From Pedobacter riviphilus (GTDB taxonomy: Bacteria; Bacteroidota; Bacteroidia; Sphingobacteriales; Sphingobacteriaceae): DNA of 64,000 nt. The stretch spans positions 2,852,001 to 2,916,000 of the forward strand of contig NZ_CP061171.1 of the NCBI RefSeq assembly GCF_014692875.1. Direction: 5' to 3'. The first letter of the stretch is position 1. Every line of letters begins with the position of its first letter. Below, piece by piece: positions 1 to 9,762 of the stretch. Made by a program: the position numbers and the translations under genes. The notes under the pieces are model-generated. The model was not told where the DNA came from, made no database searches, and saw nothing but the letters and a program-made list of their open reading frames with translations.

Positions 1-138
1 GGTGGCGATGATTGCCCAGCTGCAGAATGTACGAAAGATTCTGATTGCGCAAGTTCGCAATATGGAAAAACCTGCAAAATTACAAATTGCTTGTCAACTG
101 ATAAGCCTGCAAACTATTGCTATACACCATCAGTTTAA
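1..138 (+). CDS. C-terminal end of a Cys-rich protein (partial)
   Basis: The window opens inside a reading frame (frame 1) that runs to a TAA at 136-138, leaving 45 residues. The fragment has seven cysteines in 45 residues with short spacing, including DDC, ECT, SDC, KTC, TNC and NYC contexts, which suggests a disulfide-rich secreted or surface tail. The 5' end lies outside the window, so the family cannot be named. No membrane segment or sorting signal is visible in the part present. The cysteine periodicity makes chance translation less likely, but coding status rests on that and on the clean stop only. Confidence 0.5.
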   Translation, partial: GGDDCPAAECTKDSDCASSQYGKTCKITNCLSTDKPANYCYTPSV

Positions 139-200
139 TCGATTTTCCAGTGCCATTCATTTGAATGGCACTTAGATGATTATTTTATGTACTGGGGATG

Positions 201-256
201 AATAGCTTAGAAGACTCATCATCTTTTGGTCCCTGGTTCGAGTCCAGGTGGGCCCA
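201..256 (+). pseudogene. 3' fragment of a tRNA, CAT anticodon (tRNA-Met-like)
   Basis: The anticodon arm (5-bp stem, 7-nt loop with CAT at 217-219), a perfect T arm (CCTGG, TTCGAGT, CCAGG at 232-248), the 3' acceptor strand TGGGCCC and discriminator A (256) are present. Upstream only AATAGCTTAG recalls a D arm, and the matching 5' acceptor strand GGGCCCA is absent, so no complete cloverleaf can form. Duplicated tRNA 3' ends are typical remnants of integration at a tRNA gene. The terminator that normally follows such a tRNA is still attached. Confidence 0.65.
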
Positions 257-295
257 CTGCTTTAAATCCCTTTAAGGATAACTTAGAGGGGTTTT
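256..295 (+). terminator. Terminator after the tRNA fragment; left copy of a 40-bp direct repeat
   Basis: AAATCCCT (264-271) can pair with AGGGGTTT (287-294) around a 15-nt loop, followed by a T run: an intrinsic terminator. The 40 bp from 256 to 295 recur at 12604-12643 with one mismatch (T267 versus C12615). The two copies bracket the efflux, TonB and redox gene block. Confidence 0.7.
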
Positions 296-322
296 TTGTT
301 GCCTGATCTTTCTTAAAAGCAC

Positions 323-490
323 TTACCCACTTGGATGGTTATATGTGAGTATTATTCCAGACGAATTACCTTTTAAAGCGACAGCAAACACCACCTTTGG
401 ATCAACATAAGTACCACTAACACCACCCATTGATATATTGACAATCCCAAACACATGGTTACTTCGGTTAAGGAGTATCACTGTCTCGTC
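323..490 (-). pseudogene. radC (JAB/MPN domain) remnant
   Basis: The minus strand encodes 55 residues starting DETVILLNRSN and ending LTYNHPSG before a stop. This is the core of the RadC JAB-domain fold: the LLNRSN strand, SMGGVSGT, then the metal-site segment. The usual HNHPSG reads YNHPSG, so the first metal-binding His is replaced by Tyr. The protein stops right after this motif, and upstream the frame is broken, so both ends are lost. RadC genes are common cargo of Bacteroidota mobile elements, which fits the adjacent tRNA fragment. Confidence 0.7.
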
Positions 491-557
491 CTGTTATAAC
501 TTGCCATTTTTCTGTTCTTAGTGACAAGCCATAGCACGACGAGACAATTTTGGCATA

Positions 558-3500
558 TCATATCTTTTCGTGCAACTGTGGAGGTATGAGCTTGTACATT
601 ACCGGGGTAACGATCCTTGATAATATGGTAGAGCTGATCAGCCCCCAATCAGCACAATGGCAAGTGGCGCTATCTGTGGATTGGGATTCATAGCAATCGG
701 GATCAGACCACAAATGGCCGTAATAGAAGTAAGTACAACAGGCAGGAACCTGGTTTCACCGGCAATATGGATTGCCTCGTCTATGCTTTTTCCCTCTTCC
801 CGCAATTGGTTGGTAAAATCAACTAATAACAGTGAATTCTTTACCTGTATGCCTGATAAACCAATGAAACCGATGATAGATACCAGCGACATCGGATTTC
901 CTGTCATCAGCAGAAATATCACTCCACCCAAAACGCCCAAAGGAATAATTGACAAAACGATAATAATCCCTTTAAATGTCTTAAACTGTAGCAGCAGTAC
1001 AGCGATAAACAGGAAGGTACTTAGGATGATCACCGAAAGGAAATTTCCGCCCAGCGCATCACCTTCCGATTCAGCCTCTCCAGATAATTTATAATAATAG
1101 CCCTTGGGCATTTTCAATTTGTTGAGTTCGGGCACAATATCCTTGAGGATATCGTTTGCCAAAACATTATCCTTGGTAAGCGAGGTAACCTTTGCAAATC
1201 GCGATTTATTGAAATGGTTGATTGCAGTTGGAGAGGTTTCAAGCCCAATGGTTGCAATCTGATCGATCTGAATTGGTGCACCCTGGATATTGTTCACATA
1301 AAGGTTCTTCAATGCATTTAAATTTGAAAACTTATCACGTGGAATGGTGATCACCACATTCCTCGAATCACCCCTGTCATCAATGTAATCCCCAACAGTC
1401 AGTCCGGCAACAGCCAGCCTGATCACCTTGTCAATGTCGCTGGTCAGTACGCCCAATGTCCGGGCCTTTGCCTTATCGATCTTAATCTTTACGTCCGACT
1501 TATAGGCATTGAGTTCATTGTTGATGAAAAAAGTACCTGGGTGTTTACGTAGCAGCTCCTCCACTTTGAACGAGAGTGATCGCAGGGTATCCTGATTCTC
1601 TCCAAAAATCCTGACTACGATATTCGCCTCTATTGGAGTGCCTTGTTCAAAATCCTTCACCTCTATTTTTGCATATGGGAAATCAGTGAATCTGCTTCTA
1701 AGTGTTTTGATCAGCTCAGTTTTGTCATTTGGGCTTGTCTCTTCTTCCAATTGCACAAAAATCTGTGCAAAATCTGGTTTTATATCTTGCTGATGCACGT
1801 TGTAATAGATCTGTGGATTACCTTTTCCTACATTTGAGGTGTAGTAAACGATTTCCTTATGCTTTTTCAGTTCCATTTCCACCAGCTTTGCCGCTTTATC
1901 GCTTTCTGGGATATTTGCCTGTAGCGGCATTTTAATATTAATCAGAAACATTGGTTTTTCTGAGGTAGGGAAAAGCTTAAAACCTGCCAGTGGGAACAGT
2001 AAAAAAGCCAATACGCTCAATGCAATAGATATACTAATGGTTACCTTTGGCCACTTTAGCGCCAACGGCATAATGCCACGATACGACCAGGTCAAAAAGC
2101 CCTGCAATTTTTTTAAGAAATAATTTCCTTCCGCATGGCTATGGGTTTTCAGGATCTTGCTGCCGATAAAAGGCACGAGCGTAAGCGCCACAATCATAGA
2201 GGCCAATACACTGGTAATAATGGCCATAGGCAGACTTCGGATAAATTCTCCGGCCATATCCGGCAGAAAGGCCAATGGTAAAAATGCGATAACAAGTGTT
2301 GCGGTACAGCCTACAACAGCTACCCCAATCTGCTTGGTGCCCTTTAAAATGGCATCCTTTCTGGAATGGCCTTCCCTTAACCACCTTTCTATATTCTCTA
2401 CAACAACGATACTATCATCAACCAATAGCCCCAATGCTACCACAAGCCCAACGATACTAAGCTGGTTGAGCGAGAAGCCTAAAAGGTTCATTGCAATAAG
2501 ACCAAGGGCCAGGGAGAGTGGAATGGAAATCATTACGATCAGCGATGGTCTGAAGCCCAAAGGCAACAGGGTAACCACCACTAATAGTATGGCCAATCCA
2601 AAATCAAAGCCCAAGTGCCCTAGCCGCTTTGATACCATATCTGCCTGGTCAAAATTTTTAACCATTTTAATGTTCTGAGGCAAGGTTTGGGAAAATTGTT
2701 CCAATACTGGAGTATACTCTTTCTTAACCTGACTGATATCCACGTTGTTCTTCATCGAAGAGGTAACCAATATACAGCGCTGTCCGTTGATCCGGGTAAT
2801 GTGGTTAATCGTGCCGTCCATATAGCTCACATGGGCCACATCCTTCAGGTATATTATTTTTCCATTGGCATTATAAATGATCGTATTCGCCACATCTTCA
2901 ATATTTTTGAATTTGCCACTGGTCTTTACGTTAAAGACCTTACTGTCCATATTGATACTTCCTCCCGGAATGTCGGCTGCCTCGCTTTGTAGGCTACCTA
3001 TAACCAGGTTCAATGGTATTTTTAGCTGGGCCAGTTTATCGAGTTGCATGTCGATGCGGATTTCCTGCTCTGGCATTCCAGTATACTTTACCTCTCTCAG
3101 ATTGGTGATCTTTTCCAGCTGGGTTTTCAATTTGTCTGCATTGTCGCGCAATATTTTGGACGAAGCGGTGTTTGAGATCAGCGCAACCTGAATAATCTTT
3201 ACGTCTGATGAGGCAATTTTTTCGGTCTTGATCTGATAAATGTCTTTTGGAAGCTCGCCGTTTTTCAGCGCATTGATTTCCGTTGATATTTCCTGATACT
3301 TGTTATCCACATCAACCCCATACTTGAACTTGATCTGTATCGCTGCTACACCATCTTCAACCGTGGTCAGGATCTTATCGATATTCTCCAGGCTATAGAT
3401 CTTATTTTCTATGGGCTTTACCACTTGTTCTTCCATATCCTTCGGACTGGTGCCTGGGTAGATAACCGTTACCAGATATTGCGGAGGGTGGGTAGTCGGA

Positions 3501-3610
3501 TCCTCTGAGCGGGGCATGGTAAAGAGCGTAAGCAATCCTACCACTGCCACAAGCACAAATATGATCAGGGTAAACTGGTAGTTCTTTACAGCAAAATTTG
3601 TAATTTTCAT
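558..3610 (-). CDS. RND efflux pump, AcrB-like inner-membrane transporter (frameshifted near the 3' end)
   Basis: This is a proton-driven RND exporter. It has TM1 near residues 10-31, a large periplasmic domain, and the TM4 motif VVALGLLVDDSIVV with the paired aspartates at 398-399 that carry protons. A second transmembrane block lies near the C-terminus. The open frame as given stops at 638 after VLIGG (990 aa). Restoring one C in the C5 run at 642-646 extends it through GLISSTILSRIVTPVMYKL to a TGA at 558-560, giving 1017 aa, normal for the family. It is the last gene of the tetR operon, 10 bp after the adaptor. Substrate is unknown; drugs, detergents or metals are all possible. Confidence 0.92.
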
Positions 3611-3620
3611 CTCGTGGTTT

Positions 3621-4667
3621 TTATTTGATAATTTTTACGGTTGACTGTTCGTTGAGGTAGGCACTGTTAGAAATAACTATGCGATCTATTCCTTCCAGTT
3701 TATCTTTTAGGTAAACATTTTTATTGTCAAACTTCAGGATGGTTACCGGCACTTTTCTAACGCTGTTTGTACCCTTAGGAGTAAAGATGTAACCTGTCTC
3801 TCCATCTGCCTCTACAAGGGCGCTAAAGGGAATTACGGTCCTGTTTTCAGAAGTATTGGTTTCGATTTCCGCCTTCCCGAACATGCCAATTGCAGGTTTC
3901 AGATTGCCCATCTGGAGTTTCAGTTCTACCTGAAAAGATCCTATAGCGGCATCAGCAGATTGAAGTTTACGCAGTACCGTTGCCTGGAATGGCTGTTCGG
4001 GATATCCATCAAGATAAACAACAGCCCGTTGCCCTGCACTGATTCCTGCCCACTCCAGGTCAGTTACCCCAACCTTTAACAGGTAGCTATCACTTTTTTG
4101 GGTTGAGCCCGTCATCAGCACCGGCATTCCGCCACCAATCACTTCGCCTACACTGGCAACCTTTTTGGTTACAAAACCATCAGAGGCCGCATAGATCCTG
4201 GCATAACGCTGATTGAAGGCAGTTGCCTCGCTTGTTTTTTTTGCAACATCCAATGCCGTTTTGGTATTCTGCAGTTGTTCCAGCGTAAAAACGCTGTCTT
4301 TGTAAAGATTAACTGCCCTGGCATAGTCACGAGCGGCCTTATCTACACCAAGATTCGCTTGGGCCAGACCAGCCGCAATCTCGGTGGTATTCAGGGTGGC
4401 CAGCAATTGCCCCTTTTTAAAAAATTGTCCCTCATCTACCAGGATGCTGCTGATTACCCCGCCAATTTTGAAGGAATAGTTCGCTTCATTTTCGGTACCT
4501 ACCAGTCCAGTGACCTGAATGGAATTTGTTATCCCAAAAGAAGAAATGAGCGCAACCTTTACAGAGATGATATCTGGCTGGCCAAGGGGATTTGTATTTT
4601 TTGGTTTTTCTTTGCAAGCGAACAATAGTGATGTAAGCGCAATAAGTGTGAGTTGTGTCTTGTTCAT
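3621..4667 (-). CDS. RND efflux periplasmic adaptor (membrane-fusion protein), lipoprotein
   Basis: This 348-residue HlyD/AcrA-type adaptor links the pump to the outer-membrane factor. A lipobox (LLFAC, Cys18) predicts a lipid-anchored N-terminus. The biotinyl-lipoyl half is seen near residues 65-100 (GGVISSILVDEGQFFKKGQ) with a short helical hairpin after it, then a returning lipoyl half (DGFVTKKVASVGEVIGGG). Beta-barrel and membrane-proximal domains fill the C-terminal half. The gene sits 5 bp after the TolC-type gene and 10 bp before the pump, so the three are probably co-translated and assemble as one tripartite complex. Confidence 0.93.
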   Translation of the reverse strand: MNKTQLTLIALTSLLFACKEKPKNTNPLGQPDIISVKVALISSFGITNSIQVTGLVGTENEANYSFKIGGVISSILVDEGQFFKKGQLLATLNTTEIAAGLAQANLGVDKAARDYARAVNLYKDSVFTLEQLQNTKTALDVAKKTSEATAFNQRYARIYAASDGFVTKKVASVGEVIGGGMPVLMTGSTQKSDSYLLKVGVTDLEWAGISAGQRAVVYLDGYPEQPFQATVLRKLQSADAAIGSFQVELKLQMGNLKPAIGMFGKAEIETNTSENRTVIPFSALVEADGETGYIFTPKGTNSVRKVPVTILKFDNKNVYLKDKLEGIDRIVISNSAYLNEQSTVKIIK

Positions 4668-4672
4668 GATAT

Positions 4673-6046
4673 TTATTGTATGTTGAAACTAGCGTTGGCG
4701 CGTTCGATAGCGGTAAGGGATATCCAGGTGTCAAATAGGGCAATGTTGGATTGAAGCTGCGCATCTACCCATTGGTTCTGGGCATCAAGCAGCTCTATAT
4801 AAATGGCCATTCCCTCTTTGTAGAGCTTGGTCATGTCATTATAATAGGTCTGACTGGTTTTGAGTTGCGATTGGGCTGCCCGGTACTGAGCTGAAGCGCT
4901 TTGCAGGTTTGCCCTGCGCACGTTCAGTTCGGTAAGCAGTTGCTGCGTAACATGATCGGCCTGTGCCGACACAGCCCGTTCACTGGCGATAGCCTGTTTT
5001 ATCTTATAACTGTTCCGTCCTGAGGAGAACAGGTTCCATTCCAATGAAACGCCCAATAGATAATATCTGCTTTTCTGGTTAAACTTCCAGTCAAAGGCCT
5101 GGGAACCCAGATCGAGCGAAGTGCCAACTTTAGGTATGAGATAAGATTTGGCAAGGCCGGTAAGGTTTTTATTTATTCCTTTGGCAATCTCAAGCTTCGC
5201 CAGTTCCTCACGGCCATTAACATCATTAAGCAACAGATTATCCTGGGCGGGCAGTAATGGAACATCATCGGTCAGAATGGGATCCGTTAATGGCCTGTTC
5301 AGTAGAAAGTTGAAATAATAACGGGCAGATTCCTCTGTTTTTTGGGCAGTAGTAAGCGATGCGTTTATTTTTGACACCTCGTTCTGGCTACGGATCACGG
5401 CTGTACGGTTGATCTTGTTGTTCTCAAAGAGTTTCCGGTTTACCCTTTCACCTTCTTCGAGCAGTTTCAGAAAGGATTGATAGATCCTTATGGCATTGGT
5501 GGCTTTAAGATAGTTATAATATGCCGTCTTGATTTCTTTGACCAGTTCGCGTTTATACATCAGTATTTCCGCTTTCTGCAGGTCTACTTGTTGTGCTTTG
5601 ATCCTTTTGTTGTATACCAGTTCGGCATTCAGGATGGGAAGACTGGTGCGGAACTTGGCATCGTAGAAATTATCGGGATTGAGCAGTATACTCTGGTTCT
5701 CCAGCTGGGGGAAAGAGTTACTTCCTGTGAGCTGGTTCAACGTGGCGTAGGTGGCATTAAAAAGATCGCCTGTAGGAAAATCAATTGTTCTGCCTCCGTC
5801 GGCTTTCGTATAAGTTGTAGAAAAGGTTACGCTGGGCAGGAACATGCTTTTTGCCTCTTGTAGGGCATAGATGTTCTTTTCCAAAAGGAAGTTTTGCTCC
5901 TTGATGCTCTGGTTTGACGCTAACCCCTGTGAGATATAGTCATTCAAACGATTTTGGGCACTTAGCCCCAATGGGAGCAAGATGACTGAGAGCTGTACGA
6001 TCGTCAGTCTGTAAATAGTAGGCAGATTTCGAAGATAATTAATCAT
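4673..6046 (-). CDS. TolC-family outer-membrane efflux protein
   Basis: This 457-residue outer-membrane factor is the exit channel of the tripartite pump. The N-terminus is a signal peptide ending near LGLSAQ. The rest is the two-fold repeated long helical hairpins of the family, with a conserved ending YIELLDAQNQWVDAQLQ. The start ATG at 6046 lies just below a second promoter/operator-like site (6052-6083), so this gene may be induced both from the tetR promoter and on its own. It is followed at 5 bp by the adaptor gene. Confidence 0.93.
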   Translation of the reverse strand: MINYLRNLPTIYRLTIVQLSVILLPLGLSAQNRLNDYISQGLASNQSIKEQNFLLEKNIYALQEAKSMFLPSVTFSTTYTKADGGRTIDFPTGDLFNATYATLNQLTGSNSFPQLENQSILLNPDNFYDAKFRTSLPILNAELVYNKRIKAQQVDLQKAEILMYKRELVKEIKTAYYNYLKATNAIRIYQSFLKLLEEGERVNRKLFENNKINRTAVIRSQNEVSKINASLTTAQKTEESARYYFNFLLNRPLTDPILTDDVPLLPAQDNLLLNDVNGREELAKLEIAKGINKNLTGLAKSYLIPKVGTSLDLGSQAFDWKFNQKSRYYLLGVSLEWNLFSSGRNSYKIKQAIASERAVSAQADHVTQQLLTELNVRRANLQSASAQYRAAQSQLKTSQTYYNDMTKLYKEGMAIYIELLDAQNQWVDAQLQSNIALFDTWISLTAIERANASFNIQ

Positions 6047-6051
6047 TGTAT

Positions 6052-6083
6052 TAAATTTAAACAGTGTTCAATATTATGGCAAA
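6052..6083 (-). promoter_or_regulatory. Internal promoter of the efflux operon with a degenerate TetR operator
   Basis: Read on the minus strand, TTTG (6083-6080), 20 nt, then TAAATTTA (6059-6052) matches the Bacteroidota promoter pattern with one mismatch in the -7 box. Between them lies a perfect half-site GTTCAATA (6066-6073), identical to an arm of the operator at 6789-6807. Three bases on is a degenerate partner, ATTTAAAC (6055-6062, 5 of 8). Repressor control of the pump genes separately from tetR is inferred. Confidence 0.55.
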
Positions 6084-6092
6084 AAAAAGGTT

Positions 6093-6701
6093 TTACCCTT
6101 TTTCCAGGAGCTTAACCAAACAAGCGTAACCATTGTCCATGAGCGCTTCATTTGTCTTGTTCGTAAAACTTACGGTCCGGTCCTTACAGAACAGGGCGCA
6201 GATCCCGTGTATGGCGGAGAGGAACATAAAAGCGAAATAATCAGTATCCATATCCGTGAACCGGCCATTGTCCTGACATTGTCTTATCAGGTTATGCAGG
6301 TGGCTGATGGCGCTCTGAGCGATTTGAAAACCACCTTCTTCACCGCTTTTTAATGGTTCTTCAACCATAAACATGAGGTTATAATAATCTTTATTTTCCT
6401 GAGCAAACTGAATAAATACACGACCAACGGCTTTTAACCGTTCGAATGGATCTACGACTGAATCCAGTACATGAAGCTGTTTAAGCAACAGATTAAAGCC
6501 TTCTTTATGGAGCTCATGGAAGATTTCACCTTTATCCTTAAAATGGAAATAAATCACCCCTGCACTATAGCTGATCTCACTGGCGATGTTGCGCATACTG
6601 GTCTGCTCATAGCCGTTCTGAAGAAATACTTTTCTAGCACCATTTAATATGCGCTGCCTCATTTCTTGCTTTTCTCTTTGCTTTCTTTCTGTAATGCCCA
6701 T
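6093..6701 (-). CDS. TetR/AcrR-family transcriptional repressor
   Basis: This 202-residue regulator has a typical TetR N-terminal helix-turn-helix (residues about 16-62: ILNGARKVFLQNGY, TSMRNIASEI, AGVIYFHFKDKGEIF). The variable C-terminal ligand domain follows. It is the first gene of the efflux operon. A perfect 8+3+8 palindrome lies between the -33 and -7 boxes of its own promoter, and a degenerate copy stands before the tolC-type gene. Autorepression relieved by an efflux substrate is the expected logic. The inducer cannot be read from the sequence. Confidence 0.93.
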   Translation of the reverse strand: MGITERKQREKQEMRQRILNGARKVFLQNGYEQTSMRNIASEISYSAGVIYFHFKDKGEIFHELHKEGFNLLLKQLHVLDSVVDPFERLKAVGRVFIQFAQENKDYYNLMFMVEEPLKSGEEGGFQIAQSAISHLHNLIRQCQDNGRFTDMDTDYFAFMFLSAIHGICALFCKDRTVSFTNKTNEALMDNGYACLVKLLEKG

Positions 6702-6782
6702 GGATAAAATAATTTAAAAAGATATTAGCCTGATTTAGGAAATAACTTTTTCATTTGCAACTGCTCATTTTAATTGACCGTA

Positions 6783-6814
6783 CAAATGTATTGAACACCG
6801 TTCAATAAAACAAA
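6783..6814 (-). promoter_or_regulatory. Promoter and TetR operator of the efflux operon
   Basis: On the minus strand, TTTG (6814-6811), exactly 20 nt, then TACATTTG (6790-6783) fits the Bacteroidota consensus fully. The perfect inverted repeat TATTGAAC-ACC-GTTCAATA occupies 6789-6807. It therefore fills the spacer and touches the -7 box, where a bound dimer would block the sigma factor. Transcription would start near 6775 and give a leader of about 75 nt before tetR. Confidence 0.8.
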
Positions 6815-7260
6815 TGTTTTTTTTAAATGATTGTATATTTTACTTAACCTTGATGATTTTGCTTCTTTCGTTCCCGTAGAAAAGCTGAAGAACAAGGTAT
6901 AGGTCGATATAAAGAGCCGTACTGTGATCAATGTTAGACCGCATTTGATTTATGCATTAACTTTACTAAAAATGGTGTAGGAGTCATTCGAGCCAAAGCC
7001 CATTCAACACTAATCGAATGAGCTTATCTAATATATTTTGATTCTATTATATTCTGTATCCGCCAGAAACTACTATTCTTTTAGTATTAATCCATTTGGA
7101 ATCGTCTGTACAAAGGAATGTTACTACACTTCCAATCTGAAAACTGGGAAAGGGAACTGGTACTGGATGAAAAGGGAGAAGCTTTTGCCTGTTTGCAGAA
7201 TAAAGCAAGGTGGTTTTTTAGTGTAATATATTTATTTAGACTAATTTTAGATAATGTTTT
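6815..7260. other. Intergenic stretch between the efflux operon and the TonB receptor
   Basis: About 450 bp with no convincing gene. Short frames on the plus strand (7038-7226 and from 7118) show no recognisable domain, no signal peptide and an ordinary AT-rich composition. They may be decayed coding sequence, but nothing supports expression. Confidence 0.4.
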
Positions 7261-7268
7261 TATCTTTG
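7261..7268 (+). promoter_or_regulatory. -7 box upstream of the TonB receptor
   Basis: TATCTTTG matches TAnnTTTG and lies 33 bp before the chosen ATG. A clear -33 TTTG at the right distance was not seen, so the call rests on the -7 box and its position. No Fur-like palindrome was recognised. Confidence 0.5.
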
Positions 7269-7301
7269 CCGAATATTTAGTCATCCTTATTGTATTATTT
7301 G

Positions 7302-9710
7302 ATGAAATCATTGTACTTATTGGCCTGCTTTTTATTTGCAGGCAATATTGTTTTTGCCCAGACTTCCGGAAAGATATCTGGTAAAGTTCTTTTAGTCGAT
7401 GGCCTGCCTTATGCATCAGCCTCTGTGACTGTTTTGGAAATCAGAAAAACCACGCTGACCGACGAGCAGGGAAGCTACAGTTTTTCCGGCATCGAACCTG
7501 GAAATTATACGGTGAGAATTCAGCTACTGGGATTTCCGCAGAAAGATTTAAAAGTAACTGTTGCTAACGGTGAGACCACGAGGGCAGACTACAGGCTCGA
7601 AAAGGAGAACGTACAGGCCCTTCAGGAAGTTACCGTTGCCGGTACGACCAATAAATTCATACAGAAGGAAAGCATGTATATTGCGAGGCTTCCACTTAAA
7701 AACCTGGAGAATCCACAGGTATACAATTCTGTTCCAAAAGCTTTGTTTCAGGAACAAATGGCACTGGATTTAGGAAGTATTGCCAAGAACGTACCGGGCG
7801 CAGGCATCCCAATGATTGCCAATCAGGGACGCGTGACGTTCCGTTCACGTGGTTTCGATACGGAGCCCAATGCCCGTAACGGGGTAGCCGGTGCAGCTTT
7901 TTCTTTCATTGATCCAGCGAATTTAGAACGTATTGAAGCCATCAAAGGGCCGTCTGCTACACTTTTCGGTAACAGCATTGCTAGTAGTTATGGTGGTTTG
8001 TATAACCGTGTAACCAAAAAACCTTACAACGGTTTTGGCGGTGAGGTAGCTTATACTACTGGGAGCTGGAACCTAAACAGGCTTACCGTTGACGTGAATA
8101 CACCAATCAATGCCGATAGGACTGCTTTGTTCCGGTTAAACGGTGCAACTACCTGGGAGCACAGTTTTCAGGATCTTGGCTATACCAACAGCATGAGCAT
8201 TGCCCCAAGCTTCTCTTATCAGATTACAGACCGTTTATCGCTGCTGCTGGATGTGGAATTTGGACAAGCCAAGGGAACTTCAGTCGTACGTTTAAATCCC
8301 TACGTGGCCGTTCCTACAGGTACCGCCGAGATTACAAGATCAATTGCCGATATCGGTTTTCCATACAACAAAACTTTCCTGAGCAATGATCTGACCTATA
8401 AAACCCAGATGATGAACATCTTTGGCCAGATTAATTATAAGATATCTGAAGAATGGACATCTCAGACCATTCTTTCAAGGGCGCGTTCTTCGATCAGTGG
8501 AGATATTACCGCGCTTAACGGAAGAAGTGAGACCACCATCCGCCCCAATGTAATTGTAGGCTACACCCAGTTTATAGCTACAGATTTTCAGCAGAATTTT
8601 ATTGGTGATTTCAAGATCGCCGGACACCGTAACCGCTTAGTGGTTGGATTGGATTATTATAATAACTATAACGATTTCGACCGTGTTACGGTCAATCTTC
8701 CTGATGTAGACTTTATCAATACACCTGCGAGTTACCGTGTGAGTCAGTTTAAGGTAGATTCTTTGACTTCAAGAGGAGTGTTACGAAAGGAAACCAACCG
8801 AGACAATACCTACGCTGTTTATGCTTCAGATGTATTCAGCATTACAGAACGTTTGAATGCAATGATGAGCTTAAGGGTAAACCGCTACCAATATAAAGGT
8901 GTTTATAATATTTCTACGGGCCAGACTTCAGGTGGTTTAGGCGCAGGCGGGGTACAAAACGGGCCATTTAATCAGACCAGTTTATCTCCGAAATTTGGAT
9001 TGGTATATGAGGTATACAAAGATCATGTTTCGCTTTTTGGGAACTATATGAACGGCTTTTTTAATAAAAGCGGTGTAGCAAGAGACGGAAGTGCGTTTAA
9101 GGCCGAATATGCCGACCAACTTGAATTTGGCGTAAAAGCCGATATCTTCGACCATAAATTGGTCGGTACGGTGAGTTACTATGACATTAAGGTCAAAAAT
9201 ATGCTGCGACCTGATCCGGTTGATCCCAATAATTACAGTGTCCAGGATGGCTCGCAGCTGAGCAGGGGGTTGGAAATCGAGTTAACGGCAAATCCAATTG
9301 CAGGATTAAACATTGTTGCAGGCTATGCTTATAACGACAGCAAGCTCACCGCCGCTGCAGACCCACGCAATAATGGTTTGCGCCCTGGGCAGTCTGGTCC
9401 GCCAAACACCTACAACTTTTGGGTCAGTTACCGCATACCTATGGGTAAATTCAGTGGTCTTGGTGCGGGTGTAGGCGGCAATATCGGTGATATGTCTTAT
9501 TATACGAATGCTTATCCTACGCTTACGAGCGGTTTATCCAAGTTTATTATCCCATCGTATAAGATATTCGATGCAAGTGTTTTTTACGATCATACAAAAT
9601 TCCGTATCGGCTTAAAAGTAGATAACTTAACCAGTGAAAAGGCTTGGTCTGTACGCCTTACCCCACAGGCACCGGCGAGGTTCACAGGGAACTTCATCCT
9701 AAAGTTTTAA
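7302..9710 (+). CDS. TonB-dependent outer-membrane receptor, siderophore type
   Basis: This 802-residue receptor probably imports a ferric siderophore across the outer membrane using TonB energy. I chose ATG 7302 over the upstream TTG because MKSLYLLACFLFAGNIVFAQ is a clean signal peptide. After it come a carboxypeptidase-regulatory-like beta domain (about 22-105), a plug domain (about 130-260, with GRVTFRSRGFD and IEAIKGPSATLFG) and a 22-strand barrel ending FILKF with a terminal Phe. It has no SusD partner, which argues against glycan uptake. It stands alone between its own -7 box and a strong terminator. Confidence 0.9.
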   Translation: MKSLYLLACFLFAGNIVFAQTSGKISGKVLLVDGLPYASASVTVLEIRKTTLTDEQGSYSFSGIEPGNYTVRIQLLGFPQKDLKVTVANGETTRADYRLEKENVQALQEVTVAGTTNKFIQKESMYIARLPLKNLENPQVYNSVPKALFQEQMALDLGSIAKNVPGAGIPMIANQGRVTFRSRGFDTEPNARNGVAGAAFSFIDPANLERIEAIKGPSATLFGNSIASSYGGLYNRVTKKPYNGFGGEVAYTTGSWNLNRLTVDVNTPINADRTALFRLNGATTWEHSFQDLGYTNSMSIAPSFSYQITDRLSLLLDVEFGQAKGTSVVRLNPYVAVPTGTAEITRSIADIGFPYNKTFLSNDLTYKTQMMNIFGQINYKISEEWTSQTILSRARSSISGDITALNGRSETTIRPNVIVGYTQFIATDFQQNFIGDFKIAGHRNRLVVGLDYYNNYNDFDRVTVNLPDVDFINTPASYRVSQFKVDSLTSRGVLRKETNRDNTYAVYASDVFSITERLNAMMSLRVNRYQYKGVYNISTGQTSGGLGAGGVQNGPFNQTSLSPKFGLVYEVYKDHVSLFGNYMNGFFNKSGVARDGSAFKAEYADQLEFGVKADIFDHKLVGTVSYYDIKVKNMLRPDPVDPNNYSVQDGSQLSRGLEIELTANPIAGLNIVAGYAYNDSKLTAAADPRNNGLRPGQSGPPNTYNFWVSYRIPMGKFSGLGAGVGGNIGDMSYYTNAYPTLTSGLSKFIIPSYKIFDASVFYDHTKFRIGLKVDNLTSEKAWSVRLTPQAPARFTGNFILKF

Positions 9711-9723
9711 GCTTAACCAAAAG

Positions 9724-9761
9724 AAAAAGGTTTCTGGATATGCATATCCAGAAACCTTTTT
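9724..9761 (+). terminator. 38-bp perfect palindrome, terminator of the TonB receptor gene
   Basis: A perfect inverted repeat centred between 9742 and 9743 begins with A5 and GGTTTCTGG and ends with CCAGAAACC and T6. It starts 14 bp after the receptor stop codon. Flanking A and T runs make it usable in both directions. Confidence 0.85.
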
Positions 9762-9762
9762 T

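Noticed and set aside
201..256. Functional tRNA-Met gene
   Set aside because: The 5' acceptor strand and a proper D arm are missing, so no cloverleaf can form.
2157..2678. A 173-codon plus-strand frame inside the RND pump gene, and similar frames opposite other genes
   Set aside because: They are antisense shadows of clearly conserved genes and have low-complexity translations.
7038..7384. Short frames upstream of the TonB receptor
   Set aside because: They overlap the receptor promoter or its 5' end in another frame and show no domain or signal peptide.
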